A stretch of DNA of 64,000 nucleotides from Maccoyibacter intestinihominis (GTDB lineage Bacteria > Bacillota > Clostridia > Lachnospirales > Lachnospiraceae), in assembly GCF_040096355.1 (NCBI RefSeq), contig NZ_JBBMEX010000002.1:62001-126000 (forward strand). The letters are read 5' to 3'. Shown here in pieces: positions 39,806 through 47,921 of the stretch. Positions within the stretch are counted from its first letter, which is position 1. Each line of letters begins with the position of its first letter. The notes beneath the pieces were generated by a model, which was not told where the DNA came from, ran no database searches, and saw only the letters and a program-made list of their open reading frames with translations. The position numbers were made by a program, and so were the translations under genes.

Positions 39806-41113
39806 ATGGCATTAGGTGGAGGAAGTTATATGTCACAGGATAAAATCCTGCCTGGGACATATATCAACTTTGTATCAGTGGCATCTGCAAGCTCGGTATT
39901 ATCTGATCGGGGTATTGCAACTATGCCATTAGAATTGGATTGGGGAAAGGAAGGAGAAGTATTTGAGGTTTCTAATGAAGACTTCCAGAAAGACAGTCAG
40001 AAAATTTTCGGATATGCTCATGACCATGAGAAAATGAATGGCTTGAGTGATCTGTTTATGAATGCAAAGACCTTATATGCATACCGCTTAAATGGCGGCG
40101 GCACAAAGGCAACGAATGCATTTGCAACCGCATTGTATGGTGGAACGCGAGGTAATGACATTAAAATTGTGATTCAGGCAAATGCAGATGAGACCAGTAA
40201 GTATGATGTAATGACGTATCTTGAGACAGCCAGAGTAGATACACAGACGGTAGCACAGGCATCTGAACTGGTAGCTAATGATTACGTTACATTTAAGAGT
40301 GATGCAGCACTGGAGGTAACTGCTGGCACTGCATTGGCAGGAGGTACAAATGCAACAGTAGATGGGACAGCACATCAGAAATATCTTGATAAGATCGAAT
40401 CGTATTCTTACAATGTGATGGGGGTTATCACAACGGATGAAACAACAAAGAAACTGTATGCAGCATTCAGCAAGCGGATGCGTGATGAGCAGGGGGTAAA
40501 ATTTCAGCTTGTTCTTTACAATCTGAAAGCAGATTATCTCGGTGTGATTAATCTGAAGAATAAGGTACTTGATACCGGTGTTAGTGAAGCGTCTTTGATT
40601 TACTGGGTAACCGGTGCAGAATGTGGATGTGAAGTAAATAAGTCCTGCCAGAACAAACAGTATGACGGTGCCTTTGAGGTTGATACCGACTATACACAGA
40701 CAGAGTTACAGGATGCGATTTTAGCAGGAGAATTTGTGTTACATAAGGTCAACTTTGAGACACGGGTATTAGAGGATATTAACAGCATGGTTACGGTAAC
40801 AGATTCCTGTGGTGAGATTTTCAAAGACAATCAGACCATCCGGGTGATCGATCAGATTGCTAATGATGACGCACTGCTGTTTAACAAAAAATACCTTGGC
40901 ATCATTCCAAACAATGATTCCGGTCGGGTATCTTTGTGGTCTGATTTAGTAAAAATCCGACAGCAGTTACAGGACATTGGTGCGATTGAAAACTTCACAG
41001 ATACAGATGTAACGATTCAGCAGGGAGATACAAAAAAATCAGTAGCAGTGACAAGTGGCATTCAGGTAGTGAATACCATGAGTAAGCTGTATATGACGGT
41101 AACGGTAGCGTAG
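39806..41113 (+). CDS. Contractile tail sheath protein (XkdK-like)
   Basis: A 435-residue protein: LPGTYINFVSVASASSVLSD, RGIATMPLELDWG, and AYRLNGGGTKATNAF at the N-terminus, and a C-terminal LGIIPNNDSGRVSLWSDLVK and TVTVA end. This is the PBSX/XkdK sheath pattern and shows that the phage has a contractile (myovirus) tail. The sheath surrounds the tube encoded next. Confidence 0.93.
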   Translation: MALGGGSYMSQDKILPGTYINFVSVASASSVLSDRGIATMPLELDWGKEGEVFEVSNEDFQKDSQKIFGYAHDHEKMNGLSDLFMNAKTLYAYRLNGGGTKATNAFATALYGGTRGNDIKIVIQANADETSKYDVMTYLETARVDTQTVAQASELVANDYVTFKSDAALEVTAGTALAGGTNATVDGTAHQKYLDKIESYSYNVMGVITTDETTKKLYAAFSKRMRDEQGVKFQLVLYNLKADYLGVINLKNKVLDTGVSEASLIYWVTGAECGCEVNKSCQNKQYDGAFEVDTDYTQTELQDAILAGEFVLHKVNFETRVLEDINSMVTVTDSCGEIFKDNQTIRVIDQIANDDALLFNKKYLGIIPNNDSGRVSLWSDLVKIRQQLQDIGAIENFTDTDVTIQQGDTKKSVAVTSGIQVVNTMSKLYMTVTVA

Positions 41114-41126
41114 AAAGGAGAAACGC

Positions 41127-41609
41127 ATGGGAAAAAATAATGTAATGTTATCGAAAGATGCGGTATCAGCATCTCTTGCAGAGTGTTTTGTAACCATTGG
41201 AGACAGACGATATAACTTCATGCAGGCAATCAATCTGGAAGCAAAATTTGATAAAGAGAAATCAGAGATCCCGATTTTAGGAAAAACCGGAAAAGGAAAT
41301 AAAACAACAGGATGGAAAGGGACTGGTTCAGCAACGTTCCACTATAACACCAGTATTTTCCGTAAGATGATGTTGGACTATAAAAGAACCGGGCGTGATA
41401 CATACTTTGACATTCAGATCACAAATGAGGACCCGACAAGCTCTGCCGGCAGACAGACAATTATCTTAGAGGATTGTAATATTGATGGTGGAATCTTGGC
41501 GAAGTTTGATGCGGATTCAGAATATCTGGACGAAGATATGGACTTCACATTTGAAGATTTCTCTATGCCGGAGAAATTCAAAAATCTGAAAGGTTTCCTG
41601 ACAAATTAG
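41127..41609 (+). CDS. Tail tube protein (XkdM-like)
   Basis: A 160-residue protein: AECFVTIGDRRYNFMQAINL, then KSEIPILGKTGKGNKTTGWK and a SATFHYNTSIFR segment. It matches the XkdM family that forms the inner tail tube. GAAAGGAG precedes the ATG. In PBSX the tail chaperone follows directly. Here a 3.3-kb cassette intervenes. Confidence 0.92.
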   Translation: MGKNNVMLSKDAVSASLAECFVTIGDRRYNFMQAINLEAKFDKEKSEIPILGKTGKGNKTTGWKGTGSATFHYNTSIFRKMMLDYKRTGRDTYFDIQITNEDPTSSAGRQTIILEDCNIDGGILAKFDADSEYLDEDMDFTFEDFSMPEKFKNLKGFLTN

Positions 41610-41649
41610 AAAAATGCTCCCTGTGCTTAGCATGGGGAGAAGAAAAAAG

Positions 41650-41678
41650 ATGACAGAATTCTACAGATAAGGTATAAT
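41650..41678 (+). promoter_or_regulatory. Promoter of the lipoprotein moron
   Basis: ATGACA (41650-41655) and TATAAT (41673-41678) are 17 bases apart, 30 bases before the lipoprotein ATG. It would allow expression in the lysogen, independent of late transcription. Confidence 0.65.
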
Positions 41679-41708
41679 TTTTCATATCAATTAAAAGGAG
41701 AAAGAGAT

Positions 41709-42305
41709 ATGAGGAAAAAAACATTAGTCACTATTTTATTATGCTTGGTCGCAATGACAGCCTTTGTGGGATGTGGAACCAGTAATGATTCTAAAAAAGA
41801 AGCATCAAAGGAAACCACAAAAGAGACAAGCAAGAATTCTGACAAGCAAGAAGATGGGGACAAGGAGGAAAAAGAGGACGAGAAGGTTTACAATATTGGG
41901 GAGACCGCAGAATTAAGAGACTGGGGAATAGTAGTTTCTGATATGCAAATAGTACCAAGTATTGATGAAAATTATGTTACATTTAAACCGGATCAGGAAG
42001 GAGCACAATTCGCAAAAGTATCTGTAAACGTAACAAATAACGGGAAAACATCGGATACCTTTTTACCATCTTATGGGATGGGAGATGATGTGAATGCAAA
42101 AATCTTATTCGGAGATGGATATGAATTTTCAGCAACAATCTTATTAGGATATAGTGCAGATATGCATGATTCAACAATCAATCCGCTGTCATCAAAAGAA
42201 GGGGACATTGCTTTTGAAGTACCAGATACAGTGATTAATTCGACTGATCCACTGATTGTACAGTTCAATTCCGGTAGTGAAAATGTAAAAATAAAAATAA
42301 GATAG
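41709..42305 (+). CDS. DUF4352-like lipoprotein (moron)
   Basis: A 198-residue protein with a lipoprotein signal peptide (KKTLVTILLCLVAMTAFVGC, lipobox cysteine at about residue 22). A charged Ser/Lys/Glu-rich spacer follows, then an immunoglobulin-like DUF4352 pattern (IGETAELRDWGIVVSDMQ, QFAKVSVNVTNNGKTSD). It would be anchored outside the cell membrane. It has its own promoter and terminator inside the tail operon, the hallmark of a lysogenic conversion gene. It may alter phage adsorption or envelope stress response. Confidence 0.8.
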   Translation: MRKKTLVTILLCLVAMTAFVGCGTSNDSKKEASKETTKETSKNSDKQEDGDKEEKEDEKVYNIGETAELRDWGIVVSDMQIVPSIDENYVTFKPDQEGAQFAKVSVNVTNNGKTSDTFLPSYGMGDDVNAKILFGDGYEFSATILLGYSADMHDSTINPLSSKEGDIAFEVPDTVINSTDPLIVQFNSGSENVKIKIR

Positions 42306-42316
42306 ATGTGCAAGGA

Positions 42317-42349
42317 ATACCCGCTTACAGAAGTAAGCGGGTATTTTCT
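42317..42349. terminator. Terminator between lipoprotein and regulator genes
   Basis: ATACCCGCTTAC (42317-42328) and GTAAGCGGGTAT (42333-42344) form a perfect 12-base stem with an AGAA loop, then TTTCT. It ends the lipoprotein transcript and can serve the convergent regulator gene. Confidence 0.88.
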
Positions 42350-42358
42350 AAAGATAAG

Positions 42359-42811
42359 TTAGTCGTTTGTTGGAGTTTTGCCTTTGATAAGATTAATATA
42401 GTTTGGAATATTGCTACATAAGAAATCAAACAATAGGTTGTATTCAAGTTCATTTAGAGTGATTTCATTAGAATCTTTTTTTAGTGTAACTTCAAAAGTT
42501 TCACTAAGAGGATATTCGTGAAAATCTAAATCATCATACAAATATTGTAATAGAGATGTCATAGCATTTATTCCATACAATACTTCATCAGGATAAAAAT
42601 CAGTTTCATCATCACTCCATCCTAATAAGAAATCAGGAGTGGTTTCAAGAGCCCTTGCAATCAAAAGTATTTTAGATTGTGGAAGCCCGCGTCCATCCTT
42701 TTCTATTTTATTAATGGATGAGCGAGATTTATATCCTATTTTAGTTGCAAGTTCCTCTTGAGACATACCTAGTGCTTCACGTTTTGCACGAATTCTATCA
42801 CCAATTTCCAT
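42359..42811 (-). CDS. XRE-family repressor-like protein in the tail operon (third switch)
   Basis: A 150-residue protein. The N-terminal helix-turn-helix reads MSQEELATKIGYKSRSSINK, followed by ILLIARALETTPDFLLGWSD. The C-terminal part is acidic and has no peptidase motif. It is transcribed against the surrounding tail genes and faces a Cro-like gene and two antirepressors. It probably silences that cassette in the lysogen and could also influence immunity. Confidence 0.88.
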   Translation of the reverse strand: MEIGDRIRAKREALGMSQEELATKIGYKSRSSINKIEKDGRGLPQSKILLIARALETTPDFLLGWSDDETDFYPDEVLYGINAMTSLLQYLYDDLDFHEYPLSETFEVTLKKDSNEITLNELEYNLLFDFLCSNIPNYINLIKGKTPTND

Positions 42812-42830
42812 TGTATCACCTCACAATTAT

Positions 42831-42906
42831 ATATTAGCATTTTGTAGCAAAAAATTCAACTTTTGTTTAATAAAATGTTGACAATAGTTAAACAATATAG
42901 TAACAT
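42831..42906. promoter_or_regulatory. Third switch: divergent promoters with an operator dyad
   Basis: Leftward: TTGAAT (42859-42854), 17 bases, TAATAT (42836-42831). Rightward: TTGACA (42878-42883), 17 bases, TAACAT (42901-42906). A dyad TTGTTTAA (42863-42870) and TTAAACAA (42888-42895) brackets the rightward -35 box and is a candidate operator. It differs from the CAAAGGGGAT operators of the main switch. Confidence 0.7.
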
Positions 42907-42948
42907 ACGATTGTAGACAAAATAGAAACAAAGAAAGGAGGAGATGAT

Positions 42949-43203
42949 ATGGTAGACACACAGAGGTTAAATGATAGAATAGACAGGTCTGGTCTAAAAA
43001 AATATTATATAGCTTCAAAAATAGGTTTAACCACATATGGATTACAAAAGAAAATTACTAATCAGACACAATTCAAAGCAAATGAAATCGAAGGATTGTG
43101 TATTGTTTTGCAAATTGAGACATTAGAAGAAAAAGAAAAAATTTTTTTTTCAAAGAATGTTGGCGAAATGGAAACAGAAAAAATGTATACAAAAAAAGAG
43201 TAA
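42949..43203 (+). CDS. Cro-like DNA-binding protein of the third switch
   Basis: An 84-residue protein with a short helix-turn-helix (KKYYIASKIGLTTYGLQKKI, then FKANEIEGLCIVLQIETLEE). AAGGAGGAG precedes the ATG. It is divergent from the repressor at 42359-42811 and first in the antirepressor transcript. Confidence 0.72.
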   Translation: MVDTQRLNDRIDRSGLKKYYIASKIGLTTYGLQKKITNQTQFKANEIEGLCIVLQIETLEEKEKIFFSKNVGEMETEKMYTKKE

Positions 43204-43269
43204 ACACGCACTCGTCAAAGTTATCGTGTTTACTCAAAATGGAACCTATTAACTATAGGAATTTCCTAT
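43200..43269. promoter_or_regulatory. Hairpin and palindrome before the antirepressor genes
   Basis: GTAAACACG (43200-43208) and CGTGTTTAC (43225-43233) form a 9-base stem. A separate palindrome ATAGGAA-T-TTCCTAT lies at 43255-43269. They sit between the Cro-like gene and the first antirepressor and may attenuate transcription or bind a regulator. Confidence 0.4.
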
Positions 43270-43313
43270 ATGCATTATAGGGGATTCCACCAGTTTTTGC
43301 AAGGAGGAATAAA

Positions 43314-44069
43314 ATGCAAAATTTAACAATGAATGATTTGACAGTAATAGAAAATGAATTAGTACCGGTGTATGAGACAAGCACTGGAGAGAAAGTAGTA
43401 TATGGGTCAGAACTTTATGAAGTTTTAGGGGTTAAGAGCAATTATCGCGATTGGATTCGTAATCGTTTAAATGATTGTGAAGCAGTAGAGAAAGAAGATT
43501 TTGAAGCCGCTAAAATTTTAGCACCTTCCGGTCAGACAAAGAAAGACCACATCATCAAACTCGATACCGCCAAGGAAATGGCAATGCTTGAGCGTAATGA
43601 AAAAGGTAAGCAGGTGCGTAGATATTTCATTCAAATTGAGAAGAAATATAAAGAAAACACATTTGAGAATCTTTCACCAGAACTTCGAGCCGTTATTGTA
43701 GTGGATCAACGAATTACGAGCGTAGAGAAAAAGGTAGAACATCTTGAGTATGATATTCCGCTATACGGTTCCGAGGCAGATGAATTGTGTAATCATGTAA
43801 AACGTAAGGGTGTAGACATGCTTGGTGGAAAAGAAGGAAACGCTTATAAAGATACTAAGATACGTTCTGCAGTGTACACTGATATTTACAATCAGATCAA
43901 AAGAGAATTTGGACTTTATGACGACAAGGGTAAATTCAAGTCATACAAGTCATTAAAACGGCGTTATATTTATGAAGCACATGAATTAATAGACGCTTAT
44001 GAGTTGCCTACATATTTACAGGAAAGAGTAAACGATTGCAATGCACAAATGAATATGGAGGTGGCTTAG
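43314..44069 (+). CDS. Phage antirepressor (AntA/AntB plus ORF6C-like)
   Basis: A 251-residue protein. The N-terminal AntA/AntB domain shows VVYGSELYEVLGVKSNYRDW, AAKILAPSGQTKKDHIIKLD and AKEMAMLERNEKGKQVRRYF. The C-terminal part (VDMLGGKEGNAYKDTKIRSA, VYTDIYNQIKREFGLYD) fits ORF6C. Antirepressors bind repressors and trigger induction. AAGGAGG lies before the ATG. It is in a tail-operon cassette together with a second antirepressor. Confidence 0.88.
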   Translation: MQNLTMNDLTVIENELVPVYETSTGEKVVYGSELYEVLGVKSNYRDWIRNRLNDCEAVEKEDFEAAKILAPSGQTKKDHIIKLDTAKEMAMLERNEKGKQVRRYFIQIEKKYKENTFENLSPELRAVIVVDQRITSVEKKVEHLEYDIPLYGSEADELCNHVKRKGVDMLGGKEGNAYKDTKIRSAVYTDIYNQIKREFGLYDDKGKFKSYKSLKRRYIYEAHELIDAYELPTYLQERVNDCNAQMNMEVA

Positions 44070-44073
44070 AATT

Positions 44074-44799
44074 ATGAATGATTTAGTAAAAGTAAATTTT
44101 GATACACAGACAGTATCAGCTAGAGAACTGCATGAGCAGTTACATATTGGAACACGATTTAATGATTGGTTCCCAAGGATGTGTGAATACGGATTTGAAG
44201 AGGGAAAAGAGTATTACTCAAAAATGAGTAAAACCACTGAAAGCGGCGGTAGACCGTCAGTTGACTATGATATTTCCGTAGATATGGCAAAACAGATTTG
44301 TATGATTCAGAGGACACCAGAGGGTAAGGCGGTGCGCCAGTACCTTATTGACTTAGAAAAAGCATGGAATACACCAGAGCAGGTCATGGCAAGGGCATTA
44401 AAAATAGCAAATCAGAGCATTGAAAATCTGAAAACCCAAAATATCGCATTAGTAGCAGACAATGATCGTATGCGTCCAAAAGAGATATTTGCAGATGCCG
44501 TAGCTGCCAGTCATACATCCATACTGATCGGAGATTTGGCAAAATTGCTAAAACAGAATGGAGTCGACATTGGGCAAAAGAGGTTATTTGCCTGGATGCG
44601 AGAAAATGGATATCTGATCAAACGGCGGGGTTCGGATTGGAATATGCCAACACAACGGAGTATGGAAATGGGATTGTTTGAAGTGAAAGAAAGTACAGTA
44701 AATAATCCGGATGGCTCTGTGAGTATCAATAAAACAACCAAAGTGACTGGAAAAGGACAGCAATATTTTATTAACAAGTTTTTAGGGGAGGTAGCATAA
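44074..44799 (+). CDS. Phage antirepressor (AntA/AntB plus KilA-C)
   Basis: A 241-residue protein. AntA/AntB N-terminus: ARELHEQLHIGTRFNDWFPR, DYDISVDMAKQICMIQRTPE and GKAVRQYLIDLEKAW. C-terminal KilA-C/antirepressor region: LLKQNGVDIGQKRLFAWMRE, NGYLIKRRGSDWNMPTQRSM and TGKGQQYFINKFL. It shares the N-terminal domain type with its neighbour but has a different C-terminal domain, so the two may target different repressors. Confidence 0.9.
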   Translation: MNDLVKVNFDTQTVSARELHEQLHIGTRFNDWFPRMCEYGFEEGKEYYSKMSKTTESGGRPSVDYDISVDMAKQICMIQRTPEGKAVRQYLIDLEKAWNTPEQVMARALKIANQSIENLKTQNIALVADNDRMRPKEIFADAVAASHTSILIGDLAKLLKQNGVDIGQKRLFAWMRENGYLIKRRGSDWNMPTQRSMEMGLFEVKESTVNNPDGSVSINKTTKVTGKGQQYFINKFLGEVA

Positions 44800-44901
44800 A
44801 TGTATGAGAAGGCAATTATAGATTTATTAGGAAAGATAAAAGACCCAAAGAAGTTAAAGAGGATATATAAATTGGTTTCATATCTGTATAGTGTAGAATA
44901 A
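44800..44901 (+). CDS. 33-residue microprotein (LKRIYKL type, second copy)
   Basis: MYEKAIIDLLGKIKDPK then LKRIYKLVSYLYSVE. It shares LKRIYKL and LY with the gene at 14965-15078. GGGGAGG precedes the ATG. It is last in the antirepressor transcript, with a terminator following. Function unknown. Confidence 0.62.
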   Translation: MYEKAIIDLLGKIKDPKKLKRIYKLVSYLYSVE

Positions 44902-44919
44902 AGAAATATAATGGTAATT

Positions 44920-44948
44920 AGAGAGCTTAGCGATAAGCTCTCTTTTTA
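44920..44948 (+). terminator. Terminator closing the antirepressor cassette
   Basis: AGAGAGCTTA (44920-44929) and TAAGCTCTCT (44934-44943) form a perfect 10-base stem with a GCGA loop, followed by TTTTTAT. It separates the cassette from the tail chaperone gene. Confidence 0.9.
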
Positions 44949-44981
44949 TATACAAAAATCAAAGAAAGAGAGGACAATGAT

Positions 44982-45413
44982 ATGTCAAAATTTAGCAGAT
45001 TCATGAAGGAGAACAAAAAGGAGAAGAAAAACGGATGTTATGCACCAACAGTTTCGCTTACAGATGAAAATGGCAAGCCGTTAGAGTGGGAATTTCGTCA
45101 CATTACATCAAAGGAAAATGAGAAATTAAGGGACGAATGCATGATCGATGTACAGGTTACAGGAAAGCCAAATGTATATAGACCGAAATTGGATTTAACA
45201 AAATATCTTGCAAAGATGATCACGGCATCTACCGTGACACCGGATCTTTACAATGCAGAGCTGCAGGATTCCTACGGTGTACAGACACCGGAAGAGTTAG
45301 TATATGCGATGGTAGATGATGCCGGAGAATATCAGGAACTTAGTGCATGGATACAGGAATTTCAGGGATTTACCAAGACGCTTGATGATAAGGTAGATGA
45401 AGCAAAAAACTAA
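44982..45413 (+). CDS. Tail assembly chaperone, short form (XkdN-like)
   Basis: A 143-residue protein of the XkdN type: FSRFMKENKKEKKNGCYAPT, LTDENGKPLEWEFRHITSKE and LTKYLAKMITASTVTPDLYN. It corresponds to lambda gpG. The stop comes directly after a slippery heptamer, A AAA AAC at 45404-45410. It assists tape measure folding and tube polymerisation and is not part of the finished virion. Confidence 0.88.
   Translation: MSKFSRFMKENKKEKKNGCYAPTVSLTDENGKPLEWEFRHITSKENEKLRDECMIDVQVTGKPNVYRPKLDLTKYLAKMITASTVTPDLYNAELQDSYGVQTPEELVYAMVDDAGEYQELSAWIQEFQGFTKTLDDKVDEAKN
45404..45410 (+). promoter_or_regulatory. Programmed -1 frameshift site (A AAA AAC)
   Basis: The heptamer is in the correct phase (GCA AAA AAC TAA) and lies immediately before the stop of the chaperone gene. 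Slipping back one base opens the frame to 45607. Tail chaperone genes of many long-tailed phages use this mechanism to make a fused longer form. Confidence 0.82.
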
Positions 45414-45607
45414 TTGAGGAGGGGGATGGCGAAGCGAATTACGCGCATTACGCCCTCCTGAAACTCCATATCCTGCCGTCTGTTTTCCTTGCAATGGACG
45501 AGCAGGAAAAGGCGTTTGTGATCGCGTCCATAAAAATAAAGATGGAAAAAGATAAAGAGGAAGAAGAAAGAGCCAAACGGGAAGCAAAGAGACGAGGAAG
45601 GAGGTAA
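45410..45607 (+). CDS. Frameshift extension of the tail chaperone (gpGT-like T part)
   Basis: After a -1 shift the frame reads LIEEGDGEANYAHYALLKLH, then PSVFLAMDEQEKAFVIASI and a highly charged basic C-terminus, 65 residues in all. The fused product would have about 208 residues. It has no start codon or ribosome site of its own. The alpha-helical KAFVIASIKIKMEKDK segment recalls the T extension that binds tail tube subunits. Confidence 0.82.
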   Translation, partial: LIEEGDGEANYAHYALLKLHILPSVFLAMDEQEKAFVIASIKIKMEKDKEEEERAKREAKRRGRR

Positions 45608-45611
45608 ACGA

Positions 45612-47921
45612 ATGGGTACGATCAGTACGGGAATTGAATTAAATGATAACTTTAGCTCTGTTTTATATAACATCATGGGTTCAGTCAACCTTGCCATTTA
45701 TCAGATGGAAGAAATGCGGCAGTCTTTGAGTGCTTCGATTGATACTTCGTACATTGAAGGTGCGAGAGAATCAATCGATCGTGCAACCATGTCCTTAAGG
45801 GAGATGGAAGAGGCTGCTTCTGTTTCAGTTGCTCCGGCAATGTCATCTATGGATGTATCTGCTGCAAATAGCAATTATGAGCAGCTAAGGCAGAACGTAG
45901 AATCTACAGGTCAGCATATTCGTGATAATGCAGAAGAGCAACAGAGATTCAATCAGGCTGTCAATAGTGGTACAACAAGTTCTAATAACTTGTTGAAAGG
46001 TCTTATAGGGTTGCATGTTGTACAATCTGTTGTCAATACGGTAACAGGGCAGATTGATGCTGCAATGAAGAGAATGGACACAATGACGAACTTTCAGCGG
46101 ACGATGACAGCCATTACAGGAAGCTCTGATATGGCAGCTGCTTCATTAAACCAGTTGAAGGACATTACAACAGGAACTGCCTATGGACTGGATGTGGCAG
46201 CAATGGCAGTACAGAATTTTACAACCAGAGGAATGGGTATCGGCAATGCCACATCCGAAGTTGGAAAGTGGGCAGATGCAGTAGCATTTTATGGAGATGG
46301 AACCAATGAGTCACTGACAACGGTAACGGATGCACTTGGTAAGATGATGACCAAGGGTACGGTAGAGATGGATCAGTTGAATAGAGTGACTGACACAGGA
46401 ATCGATGCAGTAGGAATATATGCACAGGCCACCGGACGATCTGCCGCCGATGTTCAGAGTGATTTATCAGATGGAATCATATCATCAATGGATTTCATAT
46501 CAACAGTGTCCACGGCATTTGAAGAAGGAACGAATGGAGTCTTAAATATTTCAGGAGCAGCTAAAGAAGCGGGAGCAACGTGGGCGACCACAATTGCAAA
46601 TGCCAAGGCGGCAATCACAAGGGGTTGGATATCATTAATAGACAATGCAAATGCAGCCTTGGCGAACGCAGGATTTGGAACGATCCTTGATGGAATCAGG
46701 GAATTTGGAGAGACAGCAGAAAGTGTTATGGGTAAAATAGGTGTTGCTGTAGGGATTATGCTTACAATACTATCCCCGGCATTTCAATTCATGCAGGATG
46801 CGGCAGGATTTATAGCAGATAATTGGTCAATACTTGAGCCGATAGTCTGGGGACTGATAGCCGCGTTGGTTGTTTATAATGCGACAATGGGGATTGCATG
46901 GTTGACTACGTTGCAGAACATTGCGGCAAAGATCGCTCATGCACTTGCCAGTGCTGCCGAAACCGTGGCGATTTTTGCTCTGATAGCAGCACAGGATGGA
47001 TTGAATGCGGCATTAGCGGCATGTCCTTTGACGTGGATCATCATTTTGATCATAGCTATTATTGCACTGATTTACACTGTTTGCACAGCAATTGCAAAAC
47101 TGACGGGAGCTGCGAATACAGGATTGGGAATTATAGTAGGAGCACTTTCGGTAGCAGTTGCTGCAATTGGTAATTTATTTGTAGCACTAATTAATATGGT
47201 AATTGATATTTTTGTTGTATTGTGGAATTTTATTGCAATATTTGCCAATTTCTTTGGAAATGTTTTTAATGATCCAGTTGCTGCAATTGGAAGGTTATTC
47301 TTCGGCTTGGTAAATCATATTCTTGGACTTTTGGAAACACTTGCAAGTGCTATTGATACACTTTTTGGGCAAAATCTTGCGGGTGCAGTTCAAGGCTGGA
47401 GAGATAATTTAGGTGATTGGGTTGATAAAACTTATGGTAAAGGTGAAGAAATTATGGCGACAGTAAATGGCAATGAATGGCACGTCGAACGTTTTAAGTA
47501 TACTAATGCATGGAATTCAGGTGTACAAAAAGGCGATGAATTTGCAGGAAAAATGTCAGATTTCTTGAATGGTTTTGGGAAAATCCCGAAAGAAGAGGAA
47601 TACACCAAAGGCTATGGAGATGACAGCACGAATAACCTTGGCGATACACTCGATAAGAGTGGAACAGGAAATAAGGTTGCAGACATTGCAAACAGTGCCG
47701 GAAACATCGAGAACACTTTAACAGCCACAAGCGAAGATTTGAAATACCTTAGAGATATTGCAGAGAGAGATACGATCAATCGTTTCACAACTGCAGAAAT
47801 CAGCATTGTCCAGACAAATAACAATAAAATAGCCTCTGACATGGATTTAGACGGTGTTGTAGAAGGTCTGACCAGTGCAGTAGATGAGGCGATCAGTAAT
47901 GCGACAGAGGGGGTGCATTAA
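45612..47921 (+). CDS. Tail tape measure protein
   Basis: A 769-residue protein. A helical N-terminal region leads to the tape measure domain (MDTMTNFQRTMTAITGSSDM, KMMTKGTVEMDQLNRVTDTG). Long hydrophobic membrane-like stretches lie at residues about 370-560 (VAVGIMLTILSPAFQFM, WIIILIIAIIALIYTV). It sets tail length and is ejected with the DNA. The gene length would predict a rather short tail. Confidence 0.92.
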   Translation: MGTISTGIELNDNFSSVLYNIMGSVNLAIYQMEEMRQSLSASIDTSYIEGARESIDRATMSLREMEEAASVSVAPAMSSMDVSAANSNYEQLRQNVESTGQHIRDNAEEQQRFNQAVNSGTTSSNNLLKGLIGLHVVQSVVNTVTGQIDAAMKRMDTMTNFQRTMTAITGSSDMAAASLNQLKDITTGTAYGLDVAAMAVQNFTTRGMGIGNATSEVGKWADAVAFYGDGTNESLTTVTDALGKMMTKGTVEMDQLNRVTDTGIDAVGIYAQATGRSAADVQSDLSDGIISSMDFISTVSTAFEEGTNGVLNISGAAKEAGATWATTIANAKAAITRGWISLIDNANAALANAGFGTILDGIREFGETAESVMGKIGVAVGIMLTILSPAFQFMQDAAGFIADNWSILEPIVWGLIAALVVYNATMGIAWLTTLQNIAAKIAHALASAAETVAIFALIAAQDGLNAALAACPLTWIIILIIAIIALIYTVCTAIAKLTGAANTGLGIIVGALSVAVAAIGNLFVALINMVIDIFVVLWNFIAIFANFFGNVFNDPVAAIGRLFFGLVNHILGLLETLASAIDTLFGQNLAGAVQGWRDNLGDWVDKTYGKGEEIMATVNGNEWHVERFKYTNAWNSGVQKGDEFAGKMSDFLNGFGKIPKEEEYTKGYGDDSTNNLGDTLDKSGTGNKVADIANSAGNIENTLTATSEDLKYLRDIAERDTINRFTTAEISIVQTNNNKIASDMDLDGVVEGLTSAVDEAISNATEGVH

